This document shows, one piece after another, positions 47,327-55,800 of a DNA stretch of 64,000 nt; positions within the stretch are counted from its first letter, which is position 1; every line of letters starts with the position of its first letter. Position numbers and translations under genes: made by a program. Source of the stretch: Paenibacillus sp. AN1007. Its GTDB lineage: Bacteria; Bacillota; Bacilli; Paenibacillales; Paenibacillaceae. The notes beneath the pieces were generated by a model, which saw nothing but the letters and a program-made list of their open reading frames with translations, had not been told where the DNA came from and made no database searches. The stretch covers positions 2,319,501 through 2,383,500 of the forward strand of contig NZ_CP159992.1 of the NCBI RefSeq assembly GCF_040702995.1, written 5' to 3'.

Positions 47327-48211
47327 TTATTGGACATACTCGTTGCTGACGAGCAAGTCTTGGATCGCGTCCGTCGGAATCGTAAACTGGGCAACGCCCA
47401 TGTAGCCAGGCGCTACGTCATATTCATTGAAGCTGATGACCAGCTTGCCGTCCTGATTAATGTAGAAATTCTGGTCCTTCGCGATGCTGCGGAACAGATC
47501 ATCCTCCGGCATATCCGCCTCGATCCCAGGTCGCTGAACCCAGTAAACCTTGCTTGGGTCGTCCTTCATCTGCTGACGCATTTGCTCTTTAATATTGTCG
47601 CTGATCCTTTGAATATAGCGATCATCGCTGAAAAGGCTCGGCAGCGTGATGACGATCTGGTTGACTTTATCGATCGTATCGTATTTGCGGGATTCGGCGG
47701 AGGATCCGGCTGATTCGACGACATAACGAGAGAGGGTCAGCAGCCGATCCGTATCGGTGACGACTTCATAGCCGCTTTCCAGCCCGAGATGCCCTTCCCC
47801 ACCATTTTCCAGCTGGGCCACTTCATTCTTGAAGCCCTCGTACAGCTTTTTGTTTTCCTCCACATATTTGGTATTAAGGGACTGTTCCAGTTCAGGATTC
47901 CCGGTGCCGGTAATGCCGGGCGTTTTAAGACTTACATCGGTGTTTTCGTTCTGTTCAACATATTCTCGAATGGTGATCACCTTGACAATTTGCCCGAGCA
48001 CCGGCACTTCAGACAGCGCCTTGGCGAAGGCCGGGCTGGCGTTTACGCCGACAGACAGCAGGATGCAGGCAGCCGCAGCGCTTACGAGCCAGGGTATAAC
48101 CTTTCTTTTTGTTCGCCGGGAGGCGATCGTTCTGTTCACCATCTCATTTAATTCATCGGGAATAGGAATGGACTCATACTCCTGCCTCATCCTATTCAGC
48201 TTGTCATCCAT
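47327..48211 (-). CDS. RsiV-like membrane anti-sigma factor
   Basis: 294 residues: a cytosolic sigma-binding part (1-38), one membrane helix (VIPWLVSAAAACILLSVGV), and an extracellular DUF4163/DUF3298-type sensor part ending YDVAPGYMGVAQFTIP. In B. subtilis RsiV binds lysozyme through this region and is then proteolysed. The start overlaps the sigma stop (TAATG), so the two are translationally coupled. Codon use is GC-richer than most neighbours. Confidence 0.87.
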   Translation of the reverse strand: MDDKLNRMRQEYESIPIPDELNEMVNRTIASRRTKRKVIPWLVSAAAACILLSVGVNASPAFAKALSEVPVLGQIVKVITIREYVEQNENTDVSLKTPGITGTGNPELEQSLNTKYVEENKKLYEGFKNEVAQLENGGEGHLGLESGYEVVTDTDRLLTLSRYVVESAGSSAESRKYDTIDKVNQIVITLPSLFSDDRYIQRISDNIKEQMRQQMKDDPSKVYWVQRPGIEADMPEDDLFRSIAKDQNFYINQDGKLVISFNEYDVAPGYMGVAQFTIPTDAIQDLLVSNEYVQ

Positions 48212-48723
48212 TATGGTCTCTCCTCCTCTTGATCTTTCTCGCTCATGTCCACTCGAAGCTTCTGCAGTCCTTGATAGAGCCTTGTTTTCACGGTATTGAT
48301 ATTCTCGTTAAGCACTTCAGCTATTTCTTCGATCTTCATATCTTCAAAAAAGCGGAGGATAATCAAGATCCGATATTTGTCCGGCAGCTCATTCAGTGAT
48401 CTTGCCAGATCCAGATCGGCATAATGGTCTTGGCTGCTTGGCAGCACAACCTCCAGTTTTTCTTCGTCCATGATTTGGACTTTTTTCTGTTTCCGTATAA
48501 AATCCAGAGACGTTGTTACTATGATCCGAAAAAACCAGCTTTTTAATGAACCCGTATTCTTCAGGTTTTCAATGGATATGAACGCTTTGTGGATGGCATC
48601 CTGTACGATGTCGAGAGCATCCTCTTTGTTGCGGACATAGCTGTAGGCCAGTCGATACGCTCTTTCTTGGTTTTCGGTAATGCATTGGATTAGAAGCTTT
48701 TCCAGCTTCCGGCCGACTTTCAT
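48211..48723 (-). CDS. ECF sigma factor (SigV-like)
   Basis: 170 residues. Region 2 reads YRLAYSYVRNKEDALDIVQD ... SLKSWFFRIIVTTSLDFIR; region 4 reads LPDKYRILIILRFFEDMKIE and NENINTVKTRLYQGLQKLR. It is directly coupled to the anti-sigma gene. The target genes are unknown, but the adjacent peptidoglycan deacetylase and the secreted DUF3298 protein are natural candidates. A degraded second copy of this locus lies at 45580-45945. Confidence 0.92.
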   Translation of the reverse strand: MKVGRKLEKLLIQCITENQERAYRLAYSYVRNKEDALDIVQDAIHKAFISIENLKNTGSLKSWFFRIIVTTSLDFIRKQKKVQIMDEEKLEVVLPSSQDHYADLDLARSLNELPDKYRILIILRFFEDMKIEEIAEVLNENINTVKTRLYQGLQKLRVDMSEKDQEEERP

Positions 48724-48888
48724 CTAATCAGACACTCCTTTGGGCCCGCGCGGGTAACCATCAATTGCAATTGCCTTACGGAAGCAAGACGGGCGGGTTG
48801 TTCAAAAAGTTTGATTTGCAATAAAAAAATTCAAACAGAGTGATTTTATATGCCGATTTGGCAGGTCAATCAAGCCGTGTAACAAATT

Positions 48889-48915
48889 AAGGACCCCATC
48901 TTCATCGGGGTCCTT
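48889..48915. terminator. Hairpin terminator
   Basis: AAGGACCCC, eight-base loop and GGGGTCCTT with T-rich flanks. It insulates the sigma operon from upstream transcription. The rest of 48724-49074 shows no gene. Confidence 0.65.
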
Positions 48916-49074
48916 AGCTATTTTCTATTCACTTTCTTATATTTGGATATGTATTGCGGAAACATACCCACCGAAGCCTAACGAACTTTTCCAGCCAAAA
49001 TACTAACCCTTTGGAACTTAAATTATCAGCTGGTTTTTAGAAATATACTTTATTTCATCTAATGCAGTTTCTTC

Positions 49075-49186
49075 AAGCCGGTACATCGTTCTTGTCCTCG
49101 ACTCGGTACAAGAACCAGTACCGATAAAACAAGAAGGCCGTTAAATTAGCGATTTTAATGGGCTCATGTTCTTGTCCACCGACAAA
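49075..49186 (+). repeat. Dispersed intergenic element, copy R6
   Basis: CGGTACATCGTTCTTGTCC, loop TCGACTC, GGTACAAGAACCAGTACCG, then GAAGGCCGTTAAATTAGCGA (hairpin with a wobble pair), TTTAATGG and ATGTTCTTGTCC. The outer stem GGTAC/GTACC replaces the GGAACC/GGTTCC of R7 in a paired manner. It lies 88 bases 3' of the DsbA-like gene. Confidence 0.85.
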
Positions 49187-49273
49187 TATCGAGTTCTATT
49201 ATTGTTATCCTGCCTGTCTATGTTCTAGCAAACGTTGTGATGTTCTCGATAATGATTTCATAATATATCTGTC

Positions 49274-49916
49274 TTACCAATACTTATTGGGATGCTTGGT
49301 TAAGAGCTTTAAAAATACTTCAGTTGGTTGTGCGCCGGATATCGCGTATTTTCTATCAATGACAAAGAAAGGTGCTCCTGTAATGCCTAATTGTTTTGCT
49401 GTGGCTTCATCTGAGCGCACTTCGCTCGCATATTTGGATGGATCATGGAGAACTGCCATTGACTCGTCCCTATTCATTCCAACTGGATTCTGCAATACTT
49501 GCTAAAGTATCATGATCACTAATTAGCTTGGCGTCCGTGTAATAAGAATAGAACATCTTCTCTGCTAATTGCTGATCTTTACCCACAGATTTGGCATACT
49601 GGGTTAAACGATGCGCATCAAACGTATTGGTGGGCTTTATTTGGTCGATATTATACACGAGACCCATCATTGCTGCTTGTTGTTCAAGTTCAGCATGTGC
49701 CTTTTTCGCTTGTTCGAGACTCATACCATGTTTCTCAGAAAGTATTTGATGCATACTTTTGCCTGAGTACATGGATGTTTGCGGATTAAGTTCAAAGCTT
49801 TTATATTCAATAAACACTTCATTCGGAGCAGCGAATTGCTCCAGTGCAGACTCTAATCGTCGTTTCCCAATATAACAAAATGGACAAATATAATCCGACC
49901 ATATCTCGATGTTCAT
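49274..49916 (-). pseudogene. FrnE-type DsbA-family oxidoreductase, frameshifted
   Basis: From ATG 49916 (GGGAGGA upstream) the frame reads MNIEIWSDYICPFCYIGKRR, with the CPFC active site, to LASIAESSWNE-stop at 49470. The second frame resumes with VGMNRDESMAVLHDPSKYAS and continues ... GITGAPFFVIDRKYAISGAQ to 49274. This C-terminal part carries the cis-Pro loop GAPFF. Joining IAES to VGMNRD restores a protein of about 213 residues. FrnE-like proteins are cytosolic thiol oxidoreductases. One small indel near 49490 breaks this copy. Confidence 0.82.
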
Positions 49917-49972
49917 TTTGAATCCTCCCTCACTAACCACCTTAATCGGTGAATGCTGCTTTCTTATTAAAC

Positions 49973-50617
49973 TTATTTGTTATAAATAATTGGCATTTTT
50001 CTAATCAATTGGTTGTCACGAGCGGCAGAGTACATAAATTGGGCAGCATTTTCTCTGGAAACAGACCATTTAGCCGATTTATCTCCGAATGAATAGTCGT
50101 AAGACTGCCCTGTATATTTTACATTGGGATTAATAATTCGAACGACTGTCCAATCCAGATTCGATTCCTTAATCATTCCTTCCATTTTCTTCATTTCTGC
50201 ATAACCGTTTGGTAGGAAAACTTTCGCTAAGGCACCTGGAAGTATCGTGGACATGTTTTTCTTATCGTCATCGGATTGCAAAGCTGGCGTCGCAAGTGTA
50301 ATGAGCCTTTTTTTGTTAAATTTGTTCATAGCCCTAATCATCAGTTCGTGCCCGTCAGCAATCGGCGTGCCTTTAAGCTTTCGTGACATATCCGATGCCG
50401 GCCCCAATGTGCTGATTACAACATCGGATTCGGCAACGGCCTTCTCGATGGTTGAACTATTCGAAAGTTCCCCTTGTACAAGGCTCAAGTTTGAATGTTT
50501 GAGGCTGATTTTTTTGGCGTTCCTAACGTATGCCGTAACGAAATCTCCGTGATCTAAAGCTAGTTGTGTTACAAGTTGTCCAATCGCACCACTTGCACCA
50601 AAAATGGTGATATTCAT
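49973..50617 (-). CDS. NmrA-like NAD(P)-binding protein
   Basis: 214 residues with a Rossmann start ITIFGASGAIGQLV and a short-chain-like fold lacking a Tyr-x3-Lys site. It resembles YwnB-type NAD(P)H-binding proteins (SDVVISTLGPAS, LDWTVVRIINPNVKYTG). These proteins act as reductases or redox sensors; the substrate is unknown. It follows the SDR-like gene by 39 bases and is probably co-transcribed from the promoter near 51342-51370. Confidence 0.82.
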   Translation of the reverse strand: MNITIFGASGAIGQLVTQLALDHGDFVTAYVRNAKKISLKHSNLSLVQGELSNSSTIEKAVAESDVVISTLGPASDMSRKLKGTPIADGHELMIRAMNKFNKKRLITLATPALQSDDDKKNMSTILPGALAKVFLPNGYAEMKKMEGMIKESNLDWTVVRIINPNVKYTGQSYDYSFGDKSAKWSVSRENAAQFMYSAARDNQLIRKMPIIYNK

Positions 50618-50656
50618 ATTCTTTTCTTGTATCTCCTTTCAAATAAATTATTCAAC

Positions 50657-51316
50657 TCACACTTTATCTTCAGTTATAAACTCTTCTACTCTGTCTTTTT
50701 TGGTGTACATGTCGTACCAAATATCAGCGATTTTATCTTGAACTCCTGAATTCGGCTGCATCCAGATTCCGATCGAAAGATGACCTGCATAAACTCCTTT
50801 GTCAGCAAGCTCGCTGTTCAAATTAAAGATATAATTGCGAAGTCCCGAGATTGCAATTCCGACATTACCCATCCTTGGAACCGGGTGGACTGAAGCACCT
50901 CCAGTTGTAAATAACAGAGCACCGCTTTGCTTATCCAACATATCCGGAAGCACTTGTTTGACACTCGATAAAGCACCTAAAACATTATATTGAAATTGGT
51001 ATAACGCATTTTCTTCAGTTACATCTAATGTTGGCGCTACTGAGTCAAAGCTCGGCGTTGGACTGTACTCAAGAACATCAATAAACCCGTATTTCTCTTT
51101 AATAGCTGCAAACGCCATTTCTATTTGTTCTTTATTCAATATGTCCGCTTGAAAAGAAGCAGCTTCGATTCCCAATTGTTCTAATTCAATAACCAGTTGG
51201 TTCAACTTTTCTTCATTTCGCGCAATAAGCGCGACGCGGAAGCCATGTTGTCCGAATTTCTTTGCAATGGACATCCCTAAACCTGCTCCTGCTCCAACAA
51301 TCGCTATCGTTTTCAT
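50657..51316 (-). CDS. SDR-fold protein without the usual Tyr-x3-Lys
   Basis: 219 residues beginning TIAIVGAGAGLGMSIAKKFG, the NAD(P)-binding glycine motif with Gly-x3-Gly-x-Gly spacing. Where the catalytic Ser and YxxxK are expected the protein has TTGGASVHPVPRMGNVGIAI, so both Tyr and Lys are absent and classical SDR chemistry is doubtful. An AAAGGAGAG RBS precedes the ATG. It is divergent from a TetR-family gene and is likely repressed by it. It may be a binding or sensory protein rather than an enzyme. Confidence 0.82.
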   Translation of the reverse strand: MKTIAIVGAGAGLGMSIAKKFGQHGFRVALIARNEEKLNQLVIELEQLGIEAASFQADILNKEQIEMAFAAIKEKYGFIDVLEYSPTPSFDSVAPTLDVTEENALYQFQYNVLGALSSVKQVLPDMLDKQSGALLFTTGGASVHPVPRMGNVGIAISGLRNYIFNLNSELADKGVYAGHLSIGIWMQPNSGVQDKIADIWYDMYTKKDRVEEFITEDKV

Positions 51317-51341
51317 CTAAAATCTCTCCTTTAGTTAAAGT

Positions 51342-51370
51342 TAATTATCAACCAGATAAATAATGGTCAA
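51342..51370 (-). promoter_or_regulatory. SigA-type promoter of the SDR operon
   Basis: Minus strand TTGACC (51365-51370), 17-bp spacer, TAATTA (51342-51347). The spacer includes GGTTGATAA, and an inverted TTGTTGATTATGAT lies near the TetR side, so operator sites for the divergent TetR protein may be here. Confidence 0.55.
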
Positions 51371-51513
51371 CGTGTTGTATATTTATCTTTTGTTGATTAT
51401 GATGAATAAAAGGTCAGCCTTCAATGTTTAATAATTTTGATTTTGAGAGATAAAATACAGTTTCAACTTAAATGTCGTATATCTAACAAAAAAAGTTAAG
51501 GGAATGAGCCATA

Positions 51514-52107
51514 ATGAACAAAAAAACCGATTTGCGTATCCTTCGCTCCAAGCTCTCGATAAAAAAGGCGTTTATAGAACTTCTTAATGAAAAGGGCTAC
51601 GAAGGAATTACGATCCAAGATATAGCCGATAAGGCGATGATTAACCGAAATACATTTTACCTTCATTATCAGAACAAACCCGATTTGTTAAATGTATCAA
51701 TGGACGAATTATTAGATGAGTTAAAGAGTACACTCAAGCTTTGTTCGAGCAGCAAATCTCCTATAAGTGGCTCTATGCTTGAACAACTGATGCAAACCAT
51801 ACTGGAGAAAATTAAGGACAATATCCCCTTTTACAAAGCATTCTTACTGGATGAGAACAGAATTTATGGTTTTCAATCAAAAATGGAGGAGATTATAAAA
51901 AATACAGTGGAAGATGGCTTGGATCATACGCCCCTGAAGATTTCGAAGGAATTATTACTTCAATATATCGCATCTACTTTTATGGGTATTGTAATATGGT
52001 GGGTTAGAAATGATTTTTCTTATACTCCAAATGAACTTGCTTCTCAATTCGGAAAAATTCTAACTCATGGACATTTAACAGCTGCAGGTATTCCAATCAA
52101 CGATTAA
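51514..52107 (+). CDS. TetR-family repressor (DhaS-like C-terminal domain)
   Basis: 197 residues. The helix-turn-helix reads ITIQDIADKAMINRNTFYLH, with YQNKPDLL. The helical ligand/dimer domain ends FMGIVIWWVRNDFSYTPNEL, as in the TetR_C_7/8 group. It is divergent from the two Rossmann-fold genes and probably controls them. Repeat copy R7 follows. Confidence 0.9.
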   Translation: MNKKTDLRILRSKLSIKKAFIELLNEKGYEGITIQDIADKAMINRNTFYLHYQNKPDLLNVSMDELLDELKSTLKLCSSSKSPISGSMLEQLMQTILEKIKDNIPFYKAFLLDENRIYGFQSKMEEIIKNTVEDGLDHTPLKISKELLLQYIASTFMGIVIWWVRNDFSYTPNELASQFGKILTHGHLTAAGIPIND

Positions 52108-52180
52108 GTGATTCAATGGTTACGAAAGAAGCTGGTGAGATAGATGTGCTTTTATTCATTCACAATAGTTTCACTTAGGA

Positions 52181-52300
52181 CTTCTTAGATAACTACTCAA
52201 TTCGAAATAACACAATGTTCTTGTCCATTCAGGCCAAAGAACCAAGTTTTTGTCCTCCGCACGGGACAAGAACTTGGTTCCTTAATGGAAAAGGAATTAT
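52181..52300 (+). repeat. Dispersed intergenic element, copy R7
   Basis: It has the best large hairpin: GAACCAAGTTTTTGTCC, loop TCCGCAC, GGGACAAGAACTTGGTTC (17 pairs, one G-T). The left part ACACAATGTTCTTGTCC is intact. The second small hairpin is missing or decayed. It lies 122 bases 3' of the alaS paralogue. Confidence 0.85.
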
Positions 52301-52421
52301 AGCAAAAGGAAATCAATTAAGAGGAAGACTGTTTTTTCTGTCATTAAATACATCTAATATATCAAGATCATCAAATGCCAACAGAATAACGTTGTTACAG
52401 ATGGCAATCCTAAAATATCAG

Positions 52422-54293
52422 CTATTGTTCCACTTTTTTATTAATTACTCCTTTAATCCTTCTGACTCCAGCAGCAGAAGATTGTTCTTTTTTAATACTG
52501 AACTGTCCTAAGTTTGTTGTATCTTCTACATGAGGTCCCCCACACACTTCTCGACTCCAAACGTTCCCTTCGTTATCTTTGATTGTATACACCTTAACGA
52601 TATCCGGATACTTATCCCAAAAATTCCCTTCAACATTACTTTCTTTCGCTTCGATTTTAGGCATCTCTGAAATATAGATAACTGCCTTTGATGAAATCGC
52701 ATCATTCACATACTTTTCCACCGCAGCTAGTTGCTCTGGCGTAAGTTTTTCATCATGGTTGAAATCAAACCTTAATCGTTCTGAAGTAATATTACTTCCT
52801 TGTTGATGAACATGATCACCTAAAACTTCCCTTAAACCAGAAAGTAATAAATGAGATACCGTGTGCAGCGCTGTTGTTTCCGTTGAATGTTCAGCTAATC
52901 CACCTTTAAATTTACCCGCAGAAGCAGTTCTGCTCTTCTCCGTATGTTTCTTTGCCGCCTCTATATAAGACACCTTGTCTTCCATGCTGTAACCATTTTC
53001 AGTTAGAAACTCTTCCGTTAACTCCAAGGGAAACCCATATGTTTCGTAAAAATAAAAGGCATCTGCACCTGTAACTTTACCCTTATTCTTAAGATGGTTT
53101 TGTATTTCAGATTCTCCTTGCTGTAAAGTTCTATGGAAAAGATTTTCTTCCTTATTTACTACTTCGATAACTTTCTTTTTATTACCGATCAAATCTTCAT
53201 AAGCTGCTGCTTCATCTATATAAACCTCAGACAACTCGCCCACAAAACTTCTTTGTATACCTATTTTTTTACCTGCACGAATCGCCCTTCTTAATAACCT
53301 TCTTGTTATATACCCTGCATCACTATTAGCTGGCTCCGCGCCATCATTAATTAAAAAAACAGCCGCTCTCACATGATCAAGTATGATTCTAAAAGACTTT
53401 AAATCGTCAGTATATTGTTTACCACTTAACTCCATCAATTTTTTCTTGGGATTAAGGAAGAAAGCCGTATTATAAATATCCTTGTCACCATTAAGGGCTG
53501 CTGCAACCCTTTCTAATCCGCCTCCATAATCCGTATTGGGATTTTGCATTTTTACAAATCCTATGTCTTCTTTTTTGTAACACATAAATACGTTGTTCCC
53601 AATTTCTAAAAACCTTTCGCTTGCAGAAGCAGGATGATCCAGTGAATCTCCGCCTGGTTCAAAATCATAGAACATTTCACTATCAGGCCCACCCGGTTCA
53701 CCAATAGGCATATTCAATGGACTTCCGGCTCTACTCCACCAATTTTCTTTTTCATCATATAAGAATATCCTTCCACCTCTAGATACCCCATATTGATAGG
53801 GATCATCTTCAATGATGGGTTCTATACCCACAGATTCAAATTTTTCTGACCAGATTCGAATGGCTTCCGTATCTTTCTGTATATTCAAATCATTACTTCC
53901 TATAAAAGCACTGATATACAGCCTGCCAGGATCCATTCCTAATTCGATAATATGCCAATTCCAAATGGCATCAATTTGCTTTTTCTTATAGTTATTTTCA
54001 TTTGCTTTAAACTCCCATCGACCTATCATTTCAAAAAATGTCAGATGAGACGTATCTCCTACTTCGTCAATATCCACTGTCCTTAAACACTTCTGAATAT
54101 TAGCAATATCATTACCGATCGGATGCTTTTCCCCCAATAAATAGGGAACCATAGGCTGCATTCCACTTCCTGTAAACAACGTCGAGGGATCATTTTCTGG
54201 TAACAAGCTGGATGAGGGCACATGACTAGCCCCTATTCCTTTCATAAAATCAACATATGATCTCCTTAACTCATCTGGTGTCATTCTCACCAT
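52422..54293 (-). CDS. alaS: Short alanyl-tRNA synthetase paralogue lacking the C-Ala domain
   Basis: 623 residues from ATG 54293 (GGAGGG seven bases before it) versus about 880 for normal AlaRS. The class II catalytic domain is present (LFTGSGMQPMVPYLLGE, GDTSHLTFFEMIGRWEF, DYGGGLERVAAALNG). The tRNA-recognition helices and an editing domain with zinc ligands HTVSH and CGGPH follow. The protein then stops, so the C-terminal C-Ala/oligomerisation domain is absent. A T-box leader with a terminator lies directly upstream, so it is induced by uncharged tRNA-Ala. The chromosome should have a full-length alaS elsewhere; this may be an emergency or resistance copy. Confidence 0.88.
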   Translation of the reverse strand: MVRMTPDELRRSYVDFMKGIGASHVPSSSLLPENDPSTLFTGSGMQPMVPYLLGEKHPIGNDIANIQKCLRTVDIDEVGDTSHLTFFEMIGRWEFKANENNYKKKQIDAIWNWHIIELGMDPGRLYISAFIGSNDLNIQKDTEAIRIWSEKFESVGIEPIIEDDPYQYGVSRGGRIFLYDEKENWWSRAGSPLNMPIGEPGGPDSEMFYDFEPGGDSLDHPASASERFLEIGNNVFMCYKKEDIGFVKMQNPNTDYGGGLERVAAALNGDKDIYNTAFFLNPKKKLMELSGKQYTDDLKSFRIILDHVRAAVFLINDGAEPANSDAGYITRRLLRRAIRAGKKIGIQRSFVGELSEVYIDEAAAYEDLIGNKKKVIEVVNKEENLFHRTLQQGESEIQNHLKNKGKVTGADAFYFYETYGFPLELTEEFLTENGYSMEDKVSYIEAAKKHTEKSRTASAGKFKGGLAEHSTETTALHTVSHLLLSGLREVLGDHVHQQGSNITSERLRFDFNHDEKLTPEQLAAVEKYVNDAISSKAVIYISEMPKIEAKESNVEGNFWDKYPDIVKVYTIKDNEGNVWSREVCGGPHVEDTTNLGQFSIKKEQSSAAGVRRIKGVINKKVEQ

Positions 54294-54339
54294 GCTCAAT
54301 CCCTCCATCAATATTATTTATTCTAAGCAATAAAACAAA

Positions 54340-54630
54340 AAAGCCCTAAGCTGACATGTTTCTTGTCAACTTAGGGCGAACTATTATGTCCGTGTTACCA
54401 CCTAACTTCAGATTGCTCTGCACTCGATCAGTACGGGATTTCTCCGATACTGTTTCCTGAATAACGGTGGAACTCCGTTGAAGCCTACTAAGATTCTTCT
54501 GTTCGGTTCACAGCTCCGAGACTGCTTCACTATTAGATCAATGAAGATTCGCACCAACCATCTTCTCTCTGTGAGATCCCTAATAGCTACTATTTCTCAT
54601 CATAGCCTTTTTGTTTTAAATTAAGCCAAT
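54340..54630 (-). promoter_or_regulatory. T-box riboswitch leader of the alaS paralogue
   Basis: On the minus strand: stem I element GGTTGGTGCGAATC, then GAAGCAGTC with a likely specifier codon GCA (Ala) before GGAGCTG, then the T-box AGGTGGTAACACGG (TGGT pairs with the tRNA acceptor end), then terminator GCCCTAAG ... CTTAGGGC with TTTTTT. Order and spacing are typical. The specifier is my reading by analogy with glyQS-type leaders. Confidence 0.9.
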
Positions 54631-54739
54631 GCTATCATACTTAATTAACTCCGTCAATTAACATTTATGTTAAATTTTCGAAAGGACGGGAATTAGTCAA
54701 TCTGTCCTTATAGAAAATCTAGTATGACATTTTTGTTAG

Positions 54740-55591
54740 TTAGGTTAAGCCAAAATGTTCTGTTAAAATCTCCACTAAACATTGCTTATAAACATTTAAA
54801 TCATATGAAGAATTGTTTGCCTTTACCTTAGCTATGTTTATGTTATTAAAAATTTCCTCTTCCAATTCTCTTCTTGCCTTAAGAACCTGAAGAGTTCCCT
54901 CTAACCCAATGTAACCAAAATTTTTCCCATATCCTTGATTTGTATAATATTCAATAAAACCCTCTGACCATTCTTTAGGTCTTTCCTTAACCGCTTTTCT
55001 GAAGGAATGCTCGAGATCATTCTGTTCAACGTAAATCAATAAGGGATTAAGTCTCTCTACAATTTTTTCTAGTTCTTTAATGTAGCTGGCGACATCTTCA
55101 TGCGCTGCACCATATTTGATCATTCCTATTGTTATAGGATTTTGCATAAAACAGCAATCAAAAATGTAAGTGTCTGAACCATTCAAGGCACGTTTAGTAA
55201 ACTGCTTCCATCTTTCTGTAATTAGTTCCTTGTTGTGATCTAATGTTAATTCATAAACATCGTTTCTGAAAATTGCAGTTAGCAATTCATTTGGAATCTG
55301 GGTCGCATCTTCATTTATCATTTTTCGATATTCAAGGAAATAATGGTTGCCTTCATTAATAATACGATTATTTAATAAATCTCTAAATTTTTCATGGTTA
55401 TTTAACAATTCATCGTATTCTTCTTTCTTAAAACAAGCTACTCCATCATAGTCAGCAGGATGATCCAAGTTCCCTTCCAAATAAAGCTGAGTTTTAATGT
55501 TCGTATCCGTTAGAATTTCATGGACCAATCGAGCAGTTGTTGTTTTCCCGAAGCCTGGTATTCCCTCAATTAAAATCAATTTAGGTTTCAT
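54740..55591 (-). CDS. P-loop NTPase / kinase-like protein
   Basis: 283 residues from ATG 55591, which has GGAGGAA before it; the frame runs on to 55663 without an RBS. Walker A reads GIPGFGKTTTA near the N-terminus, and later YIFDCCFMQNP suggests a Walker B or DR-type strand. The overall layout is like nucleotide or small-molecule kinases of the thymidylate-kinase superfamily, but I cannot name the substrate. It lies between the T-box of the alaS paralogue and a terminator and appears monocistronic. Confidence 0.75.
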   Translation of the reverse strand: MKPKLILIEGIPGFGKTTTARLVHEILTDTNIKTQLYLEGNLDHPADYDGVACFKKEEYDELLNNHEKFRDLLNNRIINEGNHYFLEYRKMINEDATQIPNELLTAIFRNDVYELTLDHNKELITERWKQFTKRALNGSDTYIFDCCFMQNPITIGMIKYGAAHEDVASYIKELEKIVERLNPLLIYVEQNDLEHSFRKAVKERPKEWSEGFIEYYTNQGYGKNFGYIGLEGTLQVLKARRELEEEIFNNINIAKVKANNSSYDLNVYKQCLVEILTEHFGLT

Positions 55592-55666
55592 AAAATTTCC
55601 TCCATTCAAAAATTTGGAGGATAAGCAGGTACGAAGTAATTCGAGATGCGTTTTCCCAATCAAATA

Positions 55667-55694
55667 AAAAAGCGAATACCAATAGGTATCCGCG
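55667..55694 (-). terminator. Minus-strand terminator
   Basis: GCGGATACC, short loop, GGTATTCGC followed by TTTTTT on the minus strand. It would end transcription arriving from the decayed frame at 55801-55915. Confidence 0.7.
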
Positions 55695-55800
55695 GAATAG
55701 GTTTATGAAATACCTTGACCTGCATACCCTGTAAGAATAAATGAAAAAATGCCAAATAAAAGATCGTTACTTTTAAAGGCATATTTTAATTTGTTTATCT

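Noticed and set aside
46339..47713. Long plus-strand frames (135-206 codons) opposite the sigma operon
   Set aside because: The region is GC-richer, so antisense frames stay open by chance. The minus-strand genes have clear domains and RBSs.
25691..52300. The seven repeats as a CRISPR array
   Set aside because: Copies are kilobases apart, imperfect, with no regular spacers and no cas genes.
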